Below are positions 9,301-18,779 of a DNA stretch of 64,000 bases, piece by piece. The number at the start of each line of letters is the position of its first letter. Within the stretch, counting starts at the first letter, position 1. The translations under genes were made by a program, and so were the position numbers. The stretch is from the NCBI GenBank assembly GCA_963718605.1, contig OY970363.1, forward strand, positions 620,001 to 684,000. The letters run 5' to 3'. The notes under the pieces are model-generated. The model was not told the DNA's origin. It searched no databases and saw only the letters and a program-made list of their open reading frames with translations. The stretch comes from JACCXE01 sp963718605. Lineage in GTDB: Bacteria; Actinomycetota; Acidimicrobiia; Acidimicrobiales; JACCXE01.

Positions 9301-11396
9301 GCGGGCACGATCAGCCATGCCTGGGCGCCGCGCTTGGGTAGTCGCACCGTGATGCCCGACTGGAGTTGCGCCGAGGTCGCCGATCGAAGGAACTTCCCGC
9401 TGGGTCCCGTCAGTACAGAGAACCGCCGCCCGTCGGGGATGTTGCGCAGCGCTACGCGCGCCGACTCGGCGGTCGCATCTTGGCGGAAGACCAGCAGCGC
9501 GCCTCGGGCCGTGGACGGGTTCCACGACTGCAGAGCCGTCCATCCGTTGGCAAGCGGATCGGCGAGCAGCGGATACACCACACCGTTCGTGAGCGTGGTT
9601 CGGTAACGGCGATGGAACGCCAGCCACGGCGCGGCGGCGTCGACCACCGCGGGGGGCAGCGTCCGCAGATCGCTGAAGAACGTGAGGTGCGACAACAGGG
9701 CCGCGATCATCAGTATGTCGACCGGCCACGTCGCGTACGACTTATCGCCGAGGAAGTGCTGGCCGATCGACGACGCCGGCACGAACGGCGAGAGATTCCA
9801 CAGGTTGTGCAGCAATCGGCTCGGTCCCGGAGCGCCGTTCTGGAACCACGACGGCCCCCGCGACACCGACTCGAACGGAAACAGCCGATAGTCGTTGGTC
9901 TCGTCGATCTGAAAGGTGACGTTCGGGAACGATGCCTCGAGCCGATCCAGCATCGCCACGAACGCGTCGTGCTGGGCGTAGAGGTCGCCTTGGCCGGCGC
10001 AGTCGAGCCATGCGAGGAAGTCGAACTTGAAGTAGCGCACGCCCCACTCTTGGACCGCAACGCGGATGCGGTCTTCGACGTGGCCCAACGCGGCCCGGCT
10101 CCACTGGCCGATGCCCGCGGCGTTGGAACCACTCGACGGATCCGCCGCGTTGTAGACGGCGAGCGCGTCGCCGACGGGCGCGCAGGCCCACTCCGGATGG
10201 GTGCGGAACGTGGCGGCGTTGGGGTGGAAGTGCAAGGGCGTCATCCACAACCCGAGCTTCATCGGCGCGATGGTTGCTCGTACCTTCGCGAGGTTTGGGT
10301 CGCCCGGGAAGCGCGCGGGGTCGGGGATCCAGTCCCCCGAGTCGGCCTGCCAGCCGTCGTCGAGGATGAACGTCTCGACCCCAAGGCGGCGGGCCAACGG
10401 CGCAACCTGCGCGATCGTCGTTTGGTTCATCCCGTCCTTCGCGCCGAGCGAGACGCCAGCCGTGTTCGTGCCGTTCGAGTTGAACGTGACCTCGTGCGGG
10501 TAGCGGGTCCCCCGCTTCGCCGTCAGATAGTGGTGGAACTCCCAGGCCTCGTCGCCGTCGCCGTGACCGAAGCCGACGAACACGGTTGGCAAACGCACGC
10601 GCTCGCCAGGGGCGACCACCCGCACGCGACCGACGGGCAACCGGTCGTTCTCAGCGTGGATCTGCTCCTCGAAGGGACCCAGCGTGACAACGTCACGGGC
10701 GTAATCGAGCGTCGGCGTCGCCACACCGTCTGTCACCGACATCCCGACGGACGGCAAGTCATTGGCTTCGCTCACGAAGAACAGCGAGTCGCGCCGCGCG
10801 TCACGAAGCGAGAGCCACTGACCCGGTCCGTTGGGATCGGCGCTGGTCTCCCGCCACGTGCCCGCGTGCGGGTCACCGACGGTGACGTCGGGGCCGGTCC
10901 AACCGGGCTCGCGCCAGTCGGCGCCGGCCCGAAACGCGTGGCGCTGGGCGCCGACGACGCCGAGGGCGCGCACCTGTGCGAGCCGCGCGCCCCGCAACGC
11001 CAATCCCGTGGCCGCCTGCACTGTCGTGTCGACGCGGAAGCCGGCGACGTCGTCGTATGCGGTGATGTCGCGCGTCACGACAATGCCGAGATGCGACAGC
11101 ACAACGCGCACGCGCCCGGTCTCCCATTTGACACTGTCGACCGCGAAACGGTCACTCGACATTGCCCCCGCGGCGGTCACGAGCGAGAAGTCGGGCCCGG
11201 CGCCGCCCCACTTTCGACCGGTACGCCGATCGGTGATCGACATAGAGCTCGCGCCCACCTTCGACCAGCGCCACTCCGCGACCGCGCTCCGCAGGACCGG
11301 CTCGGCGGCGCGGGCCATCCCGGCGCCTCCCGCCGTCGGCAGCGCCAACGCGACGAGACTCACCGCGACCACAACGCCGCAGCGCCTCCCCCTCAT
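9297..11396 (-). CDS. Exported alpha-galactosidase-like protein (GH36/clan D type)
   Basis: Predicted secreted enzyme releasing alpha-linked galactose. Start ATG 11396 overlaps the stop of the ABC transporter gene (ATGA) and gives a 699-residue protein with an Arg-rich N-terminus, hydrophobic core and an AxA-like cleavage region ending near residue 31. The first 270 residues form a beta-rich domain; the barrel carries ILDDGWQ (about 344-350) and YFKFDFLAW, where D459 matches the clan D nucleophile. A second acid, near QIDETNDY (about 497-503), is the likely acid/base. It sits between the fused HAAT transporter and the beta-mannosidase, overlapping both by 4 bases, so all three should be co-translated. 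Substrate is inferred; related raffinose-type or other alpha-glycosidases are possible. Confidence 0.85.
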   Translation of the reverse strand: MRGRRCGVVVAVSLVALALPTAGGAGMARAAEPVLRSAVAEWRWSKVGASSMSITDRRTGRKWGGAGPDFSLVTAAGAMSSDRFAVDSVKWETGRVRVVLSHLGIVVTRDITAYDDVAGFRVDTTVQAATGLALRGARLAQVRALGVVGAQRHAFRAGADWREPGWTGPDVTVGDPHAGTWRETSADPNGPGQWLSLRDARRDSLFFVSEANDLPSVGMSVTDGVATPTLDYARDVVTLGPFEEQIHAENDRLPVGRVRVVAPGERVRLPTVFVGFGHGDGDEAWEFHHYLTAKRGTRYPHEVTFNSNGTNTAGVSLGAKDGMNQTTIAQVAPLARRLGVETFILDDGWQADSGDWIPDPARFPGDPNLAKVRATIAPMKLGLWMTPLHFHPNAATFRTHPEWACAPVGDALAVYNAADPSSGSNAAGIGQWSRAALGHVEDRIRVAVQEWGVRYFKFDFLAWLDCAGQGDLYAQHDAFVAMLDRLEASFPNVTFQIDETNDYRLFPFESVSRGPSWFQNGAPGPSRLLHNLWNLSPFVPASSIGQHFLGDKSYATWPVDILMIAALLSHLTFFSDLRTLPPAVVDAAAPWLAFHRRYRTTLTNGVVYPLLADPLANGWTALQSWNPSTARGALLVFRQDATAESARVALRNIPDGRRFSVLTGPSGKFLRSATSAQLQSGITVRLPKRGAQAWLIVPA

Positions 11397-14300
11397 CGTG
11401 CTCGCGCGCGCGCCCGGGTCGCCCGGCCGGACCGTCGCACCGCAACTTGATCTGTTCCGAGATAGGACTCGATGACCCGCGGATGTTCGAGCACGTCGGC
11501 GGGACGGCCCCGCGCGATGACCGCGCCCCGTTCGAGCGCGACCAACTCGTCGCACAGGCCGCTCAACAACGGCATGTCGTGTTCGATGATGACCATGCTG
11601 CACCCGGTTTCGGCTTGCACTTGGCGCAGGAGTGGACCGAGGTGTTCGGTCTCGGCCTGGGCCACGCCCGCCGAAGGCTCGTCGAGCAGCAACACCTTCG
11701 GGTCGGCGGCGAGCATGCAGGCGAGTTCGACAATGCGGCGGGTTCCCGTCGACAAGTGGCCCGTCGGCGTGTGCGCGTAACGGGCGAGCCCCAACTGGTC
11801 GATCAGTTGCTCCACGCGGTCCGTCACAATCCGCTCGGTCGCAGTCGCGGCCGGCAACCGCAAGGACGCGGCCAGGAAGCCGTCACCGCGTCCGCGCAGG
11901 TGTCGGTCGAGCGCGACGGCGAGCGTCTCATGCACCTGGAGTGATGGAAACAGGCGCGCCTCTTGGAACGAGCGGGCGAGGCCGTTCAGCGCGCGGTCGG
12001 CTGGTGCGGAACCGGAGATCTCTTCGCCGTCCAGCAAGACGACCCCGCCGTCGGGACTCGTAAATCCCGACATGAGATCGAACAGCGTCGTCTTGCCGGC
12101 ACCGTTGTGGCCGATGAGGCCCACGATTTCTCCCGGCGCGACGCTGAGATCCACGGTGTCGACGGCGGTGATACCGCCGAAATGTTTGGTGAGCCCTCGG
12201 CACTCGAGCGCGGGCGGCAATCCCTCACCCGTCACGGTTTTCGCGCGTGCCGCGGGCACGACGCTCGCGCCGGGCAAGAACACCGCGTGAAGCACGTCGG
12301 GGCGGTCGAGGAGTTCGGCGGTCGGACCGGTGAAGCGCACCTCACCCTTCTCGAGGAACACCGCGCGCTCGGCGACGGCAAGCGCGACGTTTACCGATTG
12401 CTCGACGAGCACCACGGTGACGCCGCGCGCGACCTGCCCGCGCACCACGTCGAGCAACCCGGCCACCACCGTCGGCGCGAGGCCGAGTGACAACTCGTCG
12501 ATCATCAGCAGGCGCGGCCTGCCCAGAAAGGCCTGGGCGAGTGCGAGCATTTGTTGCTCGCCACCGGAGAGGTTGCCGGCCGCCTGTTCGAGACGGTCGC
12601 GCAGAATCGGGAACTGTTCGAATATTTCCTCGCGACGGGCACGCACGGTGGCCGCGTCCCGGCGGAAGGGCCACACCGCTACGCGCAAGTTCTCGTCGAC
12701 CGTCAGACCGGGGAAGACCCCGCGGCCGCCCGGCACCAATGCGATGCCGGATCGGACGATGTCTTCGACAGATCGACCGGTGATGCGTTTGCCATCGAAC
12801 CAGACGTCGCCGCCGTGCGCGGGGAGCAAACCGGTGACCGCCCGCAACACGCTGGACTTGCCGGCGCCGTTAGTGCCGAGCAGCGCGACGATTTCGCCTT
12901 CCGCTACGCCGAAGTCGACCCCGAACAGCACCTGCAGGGACCCGTAGGACGCCTCGACGCCATCGCAGTGCAGCAGGCCGGTGGCGGCGGACCGCTCAGT
13001 GGGGACGGGCGCGATCGCACCGTCGCCGGCGTCGTCTTGGGCGGGTGAAGGTGCGAAGCGCGCGAGCACGCGGTCGCGCATCAGCCGTCCGAGCTGACCA
13101 AGGCCGCTAGGCATGAGCATCAGAAGCGCCAACATGCCGACGCCGGTCAGGAGCAGTTGGTATTTCGGCCAGATCCGCCCCAGTACCTGGATGAGCACCA
13201 CACCGGAGATGGCGCCGGGCATCGACTCGATGCCGCCGATCACCGCCATCGAGAACAACACCAGGCTCGCGGCCGGCGGGTACGTGTGATTGCTCAAACC
13301 ACCGATGAGGTGAACGTGCAGGCCTCCCGCCACCCCGGCGACGACGCCCGCGACGACGAACGTGAGCAGCGTGGTGCGCGTCGATTGCACCGCGAGCGCC
13401 GATGCTGCCCGCGGGTTGTCGCGCACCGCGATGATGCTGCGGCCGGGCCGACCTCGACGCAGGCCCGCGAGCAAGAACATCGTCGCCGCGAGGAAGGCCA
13501 ACGCGAGATACGCGTACGCGGTCTCGGATCCAAGGTCGATCTCACGCAGCAGCACCGGTCGGTCGACCGAGAAGGGCAGCCACTTCGGGAACACGGTCGG
13601 GTTGAACGCCCACGCGTCGGCGGCGACTGCAAACGCCAGCGTCGTGACGGCGAGGAACGGTCCGCGGATACGCAACGCCGGTAGCCCGATCGCCGCCGCA
13701 ATCACGCCACCCGCGACCGCGGCCGCCCCGAGGGCCCAGAAGAGGTCGACGTTGTAACGAAGCACCAAGTTCGACGCCACGACGCCGCCCACCCCGGCGA
13801 GCGCGAACTGGCCGAGGCTGATCTGGCCGCCCCACCCCGTGAGCGCCACGATCGAGACGACCACCATCGCGTACACAACCCCGGCCGAGAACACGAACAC
13901 GTCCGTGGTTGACAGGAGCAACGGCGCGGCGAGCACCAGTGCGCCAATTGCGACGAAGACGGTCAACCGCAACACGCGCACCGTCGGATTCCGCCGCACC
14001 TGCGCCCACGTAGTTGCCTCCGTCGGACCGGCGGCTGTGAGCGACGACTCCCCCACCTCGTCACGGCCGAGCGAACCGCGTCGAAGGAGCAGCGCTGTGA
14101 CGATCACCGCGAGGAAAACAAGGGTCGTGACCGACTTGGTGTCGATGTGCCAGCGCACGAGCGCGTCAAGCACGCCGAGGCCCACCGCCGCTACGAACGC
14201 GACCGGGATCGACCGCATACCCGCGACGACCGCGGCCGCGAGTGCCGGCAGCAGCACCAGCGGCGCGGCGCCGAGGTTGCTGCTCAACCCTTGGCCCGGA

Positions 14301-15028
14301 GCGCTGAGAATGATGGTGGCCGCGGCGAGCACGCCCGCGCTCGACCACACGATCGTTGACAGCTGGCGCACGGGCACACCGAGCAGACGGGCACGATCCC
14401 GTTGCTCGGACGCGGCGCGCACCGCGATCCCTGCGTCGGTTCGCTGCAGGAACCAGCCCAGAGCAAGCAACGCCACCGGTACAACCGCGGCCATGAGGAT
14501 GTCGTTGCCAGTGAACAGAATCGGGTGCAGCCGGAACGACACCTTCGACAGCCCGGTATCGAACGCGCCGATCAACGGCGGAGCGCCGAACCAACCGGGG
14601 ATGAGCAACGACATGCCACCGAGAAGCTGCGCCAGGCCGATCGTCGCGACGGTAAGGGTGAGACGCGGTGCGTCGGCGAAGCGACGAACGACCAACCGGT
14701 CCACGAGCGCACCGACAACGCCGCCGGCAACTACGCCGACAATGACCGCCGCCCACCACGGCCAGTGCGGGTCGCCGAAATACAACGACACGCCGAGCGC
14801 GGCGGCCACGCTGCCGACCGCGCCGTGCGCAAAGTTGACGACCTTGGTTGCTTGATAGGTGAGCACGAGCCCGACGGCGAGCAGGCCCGCGGTCGCGCCG
14901 AAGATTGCACCCTGCACGACGACCCCTGACGGCAGCGCCCGCGGCGCGATGACAGTGCCGAGCGCGAGGAGCGCCACGACGAACAGCGTCGCCCGAGCAC
15001 CGCGCGACAGATTCATCAGCCGGTTCAA
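11393..15028 (-). CDS. Single-chain HAAT ABC transporter: LivH-LivM-LivF-LivG fusion
   Basis: One 1211-residue protein carries all four core parts of a branched-chain-amino-acid-type importer. Residues 1-320 are a LivH-type permease, about 350-655 a LivM-type permease (with GWGGQISLGQFAL), 684-920 a LivF-type ATPase (Walker A GTNGAGKS 718-725, signature LSGGEQQ near 820, Walker B LLMIDE) and 938-1205 a LivG-type ATPase (Walker A GHNGAGKT 973-980, Walker B VLLLDEP). The LivG half has LSTGTRR instead of a canonical LSGGQ signature. These are normally four polypeptides; no stop or frameshift interrupts the junctions at about 330 and 670. Start taken as TTG 15028 (TTGA overlap with the binding protein); ATG 15016 is an alternative. 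Substrate is unknown. Confidence 0.92.
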   Translation of the reverse strand: MNRLMNLSRGARATLFVVALLALGTVIAPRALPSGVVVQGAIFGATAGLLAVGLVLTYQATKVVNFAHGAVGSVAAALGVSLYFGDPHWPWWAAVIVGVVAGGVVGALVDRLVVRRFADAPRLTLTVATIGLAQLLGGMSLLIPGWFGAPPLIGAFDTGLSKVSFRLHPILFTGNDILMAAVVPVALLALGWFLQRTDAGIAVRAASEQRDRARLLGVPVRQLSTIVWSSAGVLAAATIILSAPGQGLSSNLGAAPLVLLPALAAAVVAGMRSIPVAFVAAVGLGVLDALVRWHIDTKSVTTLVFLAVIVTALLLRRGSLGRDEVGESSLTAAGPTEATTWAQVRRNPTVRVLRLTVFVAIGALVLAAPLLLSTTDVFVFSAGVVYAMVVVSIVALTGWGGQISLGQFALAGVGGVVASNLVLRYNVDLFWALGAAAVAGGVIAAAIGLPALRIRGPFLAVTTLAFAVAADAWAFNPTVFPKWLPFSVDRPVLLREIDLGSETAYAYLALAFLAATMFLLAGLRRGRPGRSIIAVRDNPRAASALAVQSTRTTLLTFVVAGVVAGVAGGLHVHLIGGLSNHTYPPAASLVLFSMAVIGGIESMPGAISGVVLIQVLGRIWPKYQLLLTGVGMLALLMLMPSGLGQLGRLMRDRVLARFAPSPAQDDAGDGAIAPVPTERSAATGLLHCDGVEASYGSLQVLFGVDFGVAEGEIVALLGTNGAGKSSVLRAVTGLLPAHGGDVWFDGKRITGRSVEDIVRSGIALVPGGRGVFPGLTVDENLRVAVWPFRRDAATVRARREEIFEQFPILRDRLEQAAGNLSGGEQQMLALAQAFLGRPRLLMIDELSLGLAPTVVAGLLDVVRGQVARGVTVVLVEQSVNVALAVAERAVFLEKGEVRFTGPTAELLDRPDVLHAVFLPGASVVPAARAKTVTGEGLPPALECRGLTKHFGGITAVDTVDLSVAPGEIVGLIGHNGAGKTTLFDLMSGFTSPDGGVVLLDGEEISGSAPADRALNGLARSFQEARLFPSLQVHETLAVALDRHLRGRGDGFLAASLRLPAATATERIVTDRVEQLIDQLGLARYAHTPTGHLSTGTRRIVELACMLAADPKVLLLDEPSAGVAQAETEHLGPLLRQVQAETGCSMVIIEHDMPLLSGLCDELVALERGAVIARGRPADVLEHPRVIESYLGTDQVAVRRSGRATRARARAR

Positions 15029-16638
15029 TTCTTCACCTGCGGCTTTTCACGCGGCCACTGGCCGAGTTCATAGTGCGGTGTCGTTGCTACGTAGGCGCCG
15101 CGGGCGTTGTTGAACGACGAGGTGGCGTTGCGGTCGTAATAGACCTCCTCGGCGTCGGTTTGCAGGGTGTGGAGCCCCTCCCGGCCGCGCATCGAGCCGT
15201 AGAAGCCCGTCCCCCCGCTGAAGGATTGCATTCCGGCGCCGAAGGTCGTGGGTGTCAGCTTCGGACCGGCCAGCTGGAGGCCGGTGGCCATTTGCAGCAG
15301 TCGTTGGTAAATGCCGTAGAGGGCGAGACCGGCGGGCTCCTGATCTGGGCGGGCGGCCTTGAACGCGGCGTACGCGTCGGTCGCCTCGCGCGCTTCACCG
15401 GCAAAGAGTGTGCGCAACCCGAAACAGTGCTGCCACTGATCCTGGTCGTACTGCTGCGCCACCACGTCGGCGTCGGTCGCCGCTGTGCCCGTGAGAACCC
15501 ACTCTGGGTTGTAACGCTGCTGAGTTGCTTTCGAGCTGAAGAACAGCGGCGACACCGGATCGGTCACCATCAGGACGCTCGTGATGTTGTCGGCCGAGAG
15601 CCGGGCGATGATCGCCGACGAGTCCTGCGAAATCGTGTTGATGTCGAGCGCGTAACTGAGGCTCACAGCCAACGAGTTGTGTTCCTTGGCGAGGTCGGCC
15701 GCGAGCGTCTTGACGCAGTCCTGGTAATACGAGTTCTCCGGTGCGACGACCCCGATCTTGCGCGGTTTGCCGCGTAACCCGTCACCCGCGTGATCCGCCG
15801 TTCCCCCGAACAAGCGCTTGTTCGCGTACTCGGCGAGCATCTTCACCGTTTGGGTGCAACTGACGCCGGTCCAGACGTACGGGTGACGCTCGGTGTACCA
15901 CTCCTCGGACAAATAGTTGACCCCGACACTCACGACATTTCGACGCGCGAGCGCGTCGGTGTACGGCGCGGTGCCGGCCGACGCATCGAGGAACGCGCCC
16001 TTCTGATCCGCGACCGTCACTGCATCTGCATTCGCGCCGTCTTGTCCTGCCCCTTGTATTTCGTCGGCGCCGACGCCGCGGCCGTCGAACACGTCCATGG
16101 CGATCTTGCGGCCATAGAACTGAAAGTGCGTGTTGAAGTACTCGGTCAGCCCCTGGATCGTGCGGACGATGTCCTCTTTGCTGTCGGTGATATCGATCCC
16201 GTCACCGGCTGCGGACTGCACCGCGGCGGCCGATCCGTTGTCGGCCGGGAGACGCCACGTCACCTTGATGGTGTCGGCGGTGACGCCCTTCGACGTCGCG
16301 CCGCCGTTGCTTCCAGCGAACGCGATGCACGGCGGTGAGTAGTCGAACCCCGGCGTCTGGAGGTTGCGATCGGGGCATCCGACGACCGGCGCTTTTGCAC
16401 CCGGGCGACCCGGCACTGCGCCGCCTGACGCCACCCCGGATCCGGCCACGCCCCCAGCCTCGGTGCCGTTTGCCGCGGCTACCTCGCCGCCGTTGCGCGT
16501 GGTGTGAATGCTCGTGGCCAGGATCTCGTTTCCGGTTGTGGGCACGAGCGTGGTGAACGCGGCGAGGATCACCAACAGCGCGACGAGGGGCGCGTAGCCC
16601 CGGAGCGCGCGCGGCGGCGTGGGGGCGAGCCCGCTCAC
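15025..16638 (-). CDS. HAAT-type ABC transporter substrate-binding protein (locus A)
   Basis: Periplasmic-binding-fold protein of the branched-chain amino acid/amide receptor type, expected to deliver ligand to the fused transporter directly downstream. Start GTG 16638 overlaps the upstream stop (GTGA); 537 residues. The N-terminus has one hydrophobic stretch after RALRGYAPL and no lipobox cysteine, so it is probably held by an uncleaved segment or released after cleavage. A Gly/Ala-rich linker leads to the motif AFAGSNGGATSKGVT, which is nearly identical in the paralogue at 41948-43552. Later segments such as VAPENSYYQDCVKTL and ADNITSVLMV are typical of the fold. Ligand cannot be read from sequence; several family members bind non-amino-acid ligands. 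Confidence 0.88.
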   Translation of the reverse strand: MSGLAPTPPRALRGYAPLVALLVILAAFTTLVPTTGNEILATSIHTTRNGGEVAAANGTEAGGVAGSGVASGGAVPGRPGAKAPVVGCPDRNLQTPGFDYSPPCIAFAGSNGGATSKGVTADTIKVTWRLPADNGSAAAVQSAAGDGIDITDSKEDIVRTIQGLTEYFNTHFQFYGRKIAMDVFDGRGVGADEIQGAGQDGANADAVTVADQKGAFLDASAGTAPYTDALARRNVVSVGVNYLSEEWYTERHPYVWTGVSCTQTVKMLAEYANKRLFGGTADHAGDGLRGKPRKIGVVAPENSYYQDCVKTLAADLAKEHNSLAVSLSYALDINTISQDSSAIIARLSADNITSVLMVTDPVSPLFFSSKATQQRYNPEWVLTGTAATDADVVAQQYDQDQWQHCFGLRTLFAGEAREATDAYAAFKAARPDQEPAGLALYGIYQRLLQMATGLQLAGPKLTPTTFGAGMQSFSGGTGFYGSMRGREGLHTLQTDAEEVYYDRNATSSFNNARGAYVATTPHYELGQWPREKPQVKN

Positions 16639-17954
16639 GACGCGACCTCGGTGATCGCCGTACGGCGTCGTCGGCGCACCACGAACTCGGCGGCCGCGAG
16701 ACCGGCGATCGCCGCGCCGGTGAGAACGACCGCGGCGGGCAGGTTGGAGTCGCGGCAATCGCCGTGACGCCGTGGCGCCGCCTCGAGCGCACACCGGATT
16801 GAGCGCGTGGTCGCGACCGTCGGAGCGCCCGCCACCTGGTCAACCGGAAGCAACGAGTCGGGCAGGCCGGAAACGAGTGGCGACCCGGCGAGAGAGGTGT
16901 CGGGGAAGGCGATCGTCTCGACCGGAGCCTTCGGCGTGGTTGGTGCCACGAAGCCCACCGCGCTGGTCGTGGCCGTGGCGCCACCGACGGTCATTTCCAC
17001 ACCGCCCGATCCATCGGCCACCCCGAGCACGATGTCGGCGACGAGCCCCACCAGGCCGAGCGACTTGTTCGCGTTCGTCAGCGCATCGAACGCAGGGGCG
17101 AGCAGCGGGCGCGCACTCGCGATGATCGGACCGAGCAACTGGGCTCCGAGCGGAGAATCAGCGAGCGCCACTCGCAGCGGACCCATCGAGATCGTGCCGT
17201 CCTTGAGGACGTTGGGCTTCGGTGCCTCAAGGCGCAGGCCGACGGGCTTGAGCGCAGCGTTCAGGGGGCCGAGGCCGGTGTTGAGGTCGCTGCCCGCGAG
17301 CGGGATCGGGACGCCGCCAACGCGCGCGGCGCCGATCGTGAACGTCGCGTCGGCCATGGGTTCGAAGCCGGTTCGTTGCGTCGCTTCCCATCTGAGGTTT
17401 TCGAGCACAACCAAGTCCTGCGCGATCGACACGCGAGCAACTTTCACGACGGCGGCCGCCCGACGTTGCCGCTTGTCGCGCACCTCAGTCGTTGACAGGG
17501 CGTGCGCGCCTTCGACGCGCACAAGCGCAGGCAGGTCGAGGTCGGTCATTCGTATCTCCGACGACGAGGCCGGCACGCGGGTCGCGTGCAGGTTTACCCG
17601 GGCGACGGCTTCACCGGCGTCGAGGTTTCCGTGCGACTCGCGATCGCCACTGTTGGAATCGATGGCGACCGGTGCGAACTGCGGCGGGACGTCGCCCACC
17701 AGTCCGAGGTACGCGCCGAGGTCGAGCGACACTCCGAGCGCCCGCGACTGTTGGTTGGTATACGACGCGGACGTCGTGCCGACACCGAGCGGCAGCGAAA
17801 GTCCGCCGTAGAACAACCGCGCCCGCGCCACGCTGCCGCTCGCGGCGGCCGAGCCGAACACAAACGGGGTGTCGGCGGCACGCGCCGGCGTGACGGCGAA
17901 CAGCAGGGCCGCAACAGTCGCGAGTGCGGCGGCGTAGACGAGTTGGCGCTTCAA
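16635..17954 (-). CDS. Exported, C-terminally anchored protein of an undescribed family (locus A)
   Basis: 439 residues. The start is TTG 17954, overlapping the upstream stop (TTGA); it gives a textbook signal peptide (KRQ, hydrophobic core, cleavage near ARAAD at about 26). A hydrophobic segment near the C-terminus followed by RRRRR indicates a membrane anchor, so most of the protein lies outside the cell. No enzyme motif is seen. It is a clear paralogue of the protein at 43549-44919: both share an LRW-A-RTG segment followed by FTIG/FSIG, a GG[VL]P[IV]P motif, ALRDSP/ALADSP and a C-terminal EMTVGG/TVEVGG strand. In both loci it is coupled to the HAAT binding protein, suggesting a shared surface role in ligand capture. 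Function unknown. Confidence 0.82.
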   Translation of the reverse strand: MKRQLVYAAALATVAALLFAVTPARAADTPFVFGSAAASGSVARARLFYGGLSLPLGVGTTSASYTNQQSRALGVSLDLGAYLGLVGDVPPQFAPVAIDSNSGDRESHGNLDAGEAVARVNLHATRVPASSSEIRMTDLDLPALVRVEGAHALSTTEVRDKRQRRAAAVVKVARVSIAQDLVVLENLRWEATQRTGFEPMADATFTIGAARVGGVPIPLAGSDLNTGLGPLNAALKPVGLRLEAPKPNVLKDGTISMGPLRVALADSPLGAQLLGPIIASARPLLAPAFDALTNANKSLGLVGLVADIVLGVADGSGGVEMTVGGATATTSAVGFVAPTTPKAPVETIAFPDTSLAGSPLVSGLPDSLLPVDQVAGAPTVATTRSIRCALEAAPRRHGDCRDSNLPAAVVLTGAAIAGLAAAEFVVRRRRRTAITEVAS

Positions 17955-18775
17955 GCCTTCCGCGCATTCGTCACGATCGCGTCGGTCACGGCGCTGACGG
18001 CTCCGTCGGGCAGGTCGTGGCCCATGCCCTCGATAACAACCAGCTCCGAACCTGGAATCGCCTTGGCCGTCATCTCGCCGCCGACGGGCGACACCAGCGG
18101 ATCGACGCTGCCGTGGATCACCACGGTCGGCACGGTTACAGCGCCGAGCGCGGCGGTGCGGTCAGCGGCGGCCGCAACCGCCATGGTCTGATTGAGTCGA
18201 CCATCGGGATGAAAGGCGCGGTCGTAGCTGAGGGCGGCGCGGGCGCGCACTTGCTCGTCGTCGATCGTGAAGCCGGTCGAGCCAACGATGTGCGCCGTCA
18301 CGACCGCCCGGTCGATCACCGCGTCGCGTTCGGTGACCGGCGGTAGCGTCATCCCTGCGATCACCTCAGCCGAAGGCGGCGGCAAACCGGGCCCGCTCGT
18401 GGTCGACATGATCGAGCACAGGCTGCGCACGCGGTCGGGGAATTCGATCGCCATCACCTGCACGATGCCGCCGCCCATCGATGCTCCGACGATGTGGGCG
18501 GAGTCGACGCCGAGCGCGTCGAGTAGCGCCATCCCGTCGGCCGCCATGTCGCTCACCGTGTACGAGGTACCCGACGGAAACTTGGTCGACAAGCCGACAT
18601 CGCGGTTGTCGTACGTGATCACGAAGTAACCCGCCGCCGCCAAACCCTCAAGCAGCTCGGCGGGCCAGGCCACGAGCTGCGCGCCGTGGCCCATCACCAT
18701 GAGGATGGGCTCATCCTGGGGCGAACCCCAGGTTTCGTATTCGATCGTGATGCCGTTTGCCTGCACTGCGGTCAT
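17951..18775 (-). CDS. Alpha/beta hydrolase
   Basis: 274-residue hydrolase starting at ATG 18775, four bases after the TetR stop. The fold signature is good: GHGAQ oxyanion loop (about residue 29), YDNRDVGLS, nucleophile elbow GASMGGG with the catalytic Ser, an acid in HGSVDPLV and a His in EGMGHDLP. No signal peptide, so it is probably cytoplasmic. It lies between its likely regulator and the exported anchored protein, with a TTGA overlap to the latter. Relatives act on esters, lactones or carbon-carbon bonds in aromatic catabolism; substrate cannot be assigned. Confidence 0.87.
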   Translation of the reverse strand: MTAVQANGITIEYETWGSPQDEPILMVMGHGAQLVAWPAELLEGLAAAGYFVITYDNRDVGLSTKFPSGTSYTVSDMAADGMALLDALGVDSAHIVGASMGGGIVQVMAIEFPDRVRSLCSIMSTTSGPGLPPPSAEVIAGMTLPPVTERDAVIDRAVVTAHIVGSTGFTIDDEQVRARAALSYDRAFHPDGRLNQTMAVAAAADRTAALGAVTVPTVVIHGSVDPLVSPVGGEMTAKAIPGSELVVIEGMGHDLPDGAVSAVTDAIVTNARKA

Positions 18776-18779
18776 GGCG

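Noticed and set aside
6970..9606. 878-codon plus-strand frame across the beta-mannosidase
   Set aside because: Composition is typical of an antisense shadow in high-GC DNA, with no domain; GH2 motifs on the other strand are clear.
9366..11450. 694-codon plus-strand frame across the alpha-galactosidase
   Set aside because: Arg-rich antisense shadow with no recognisable fold.
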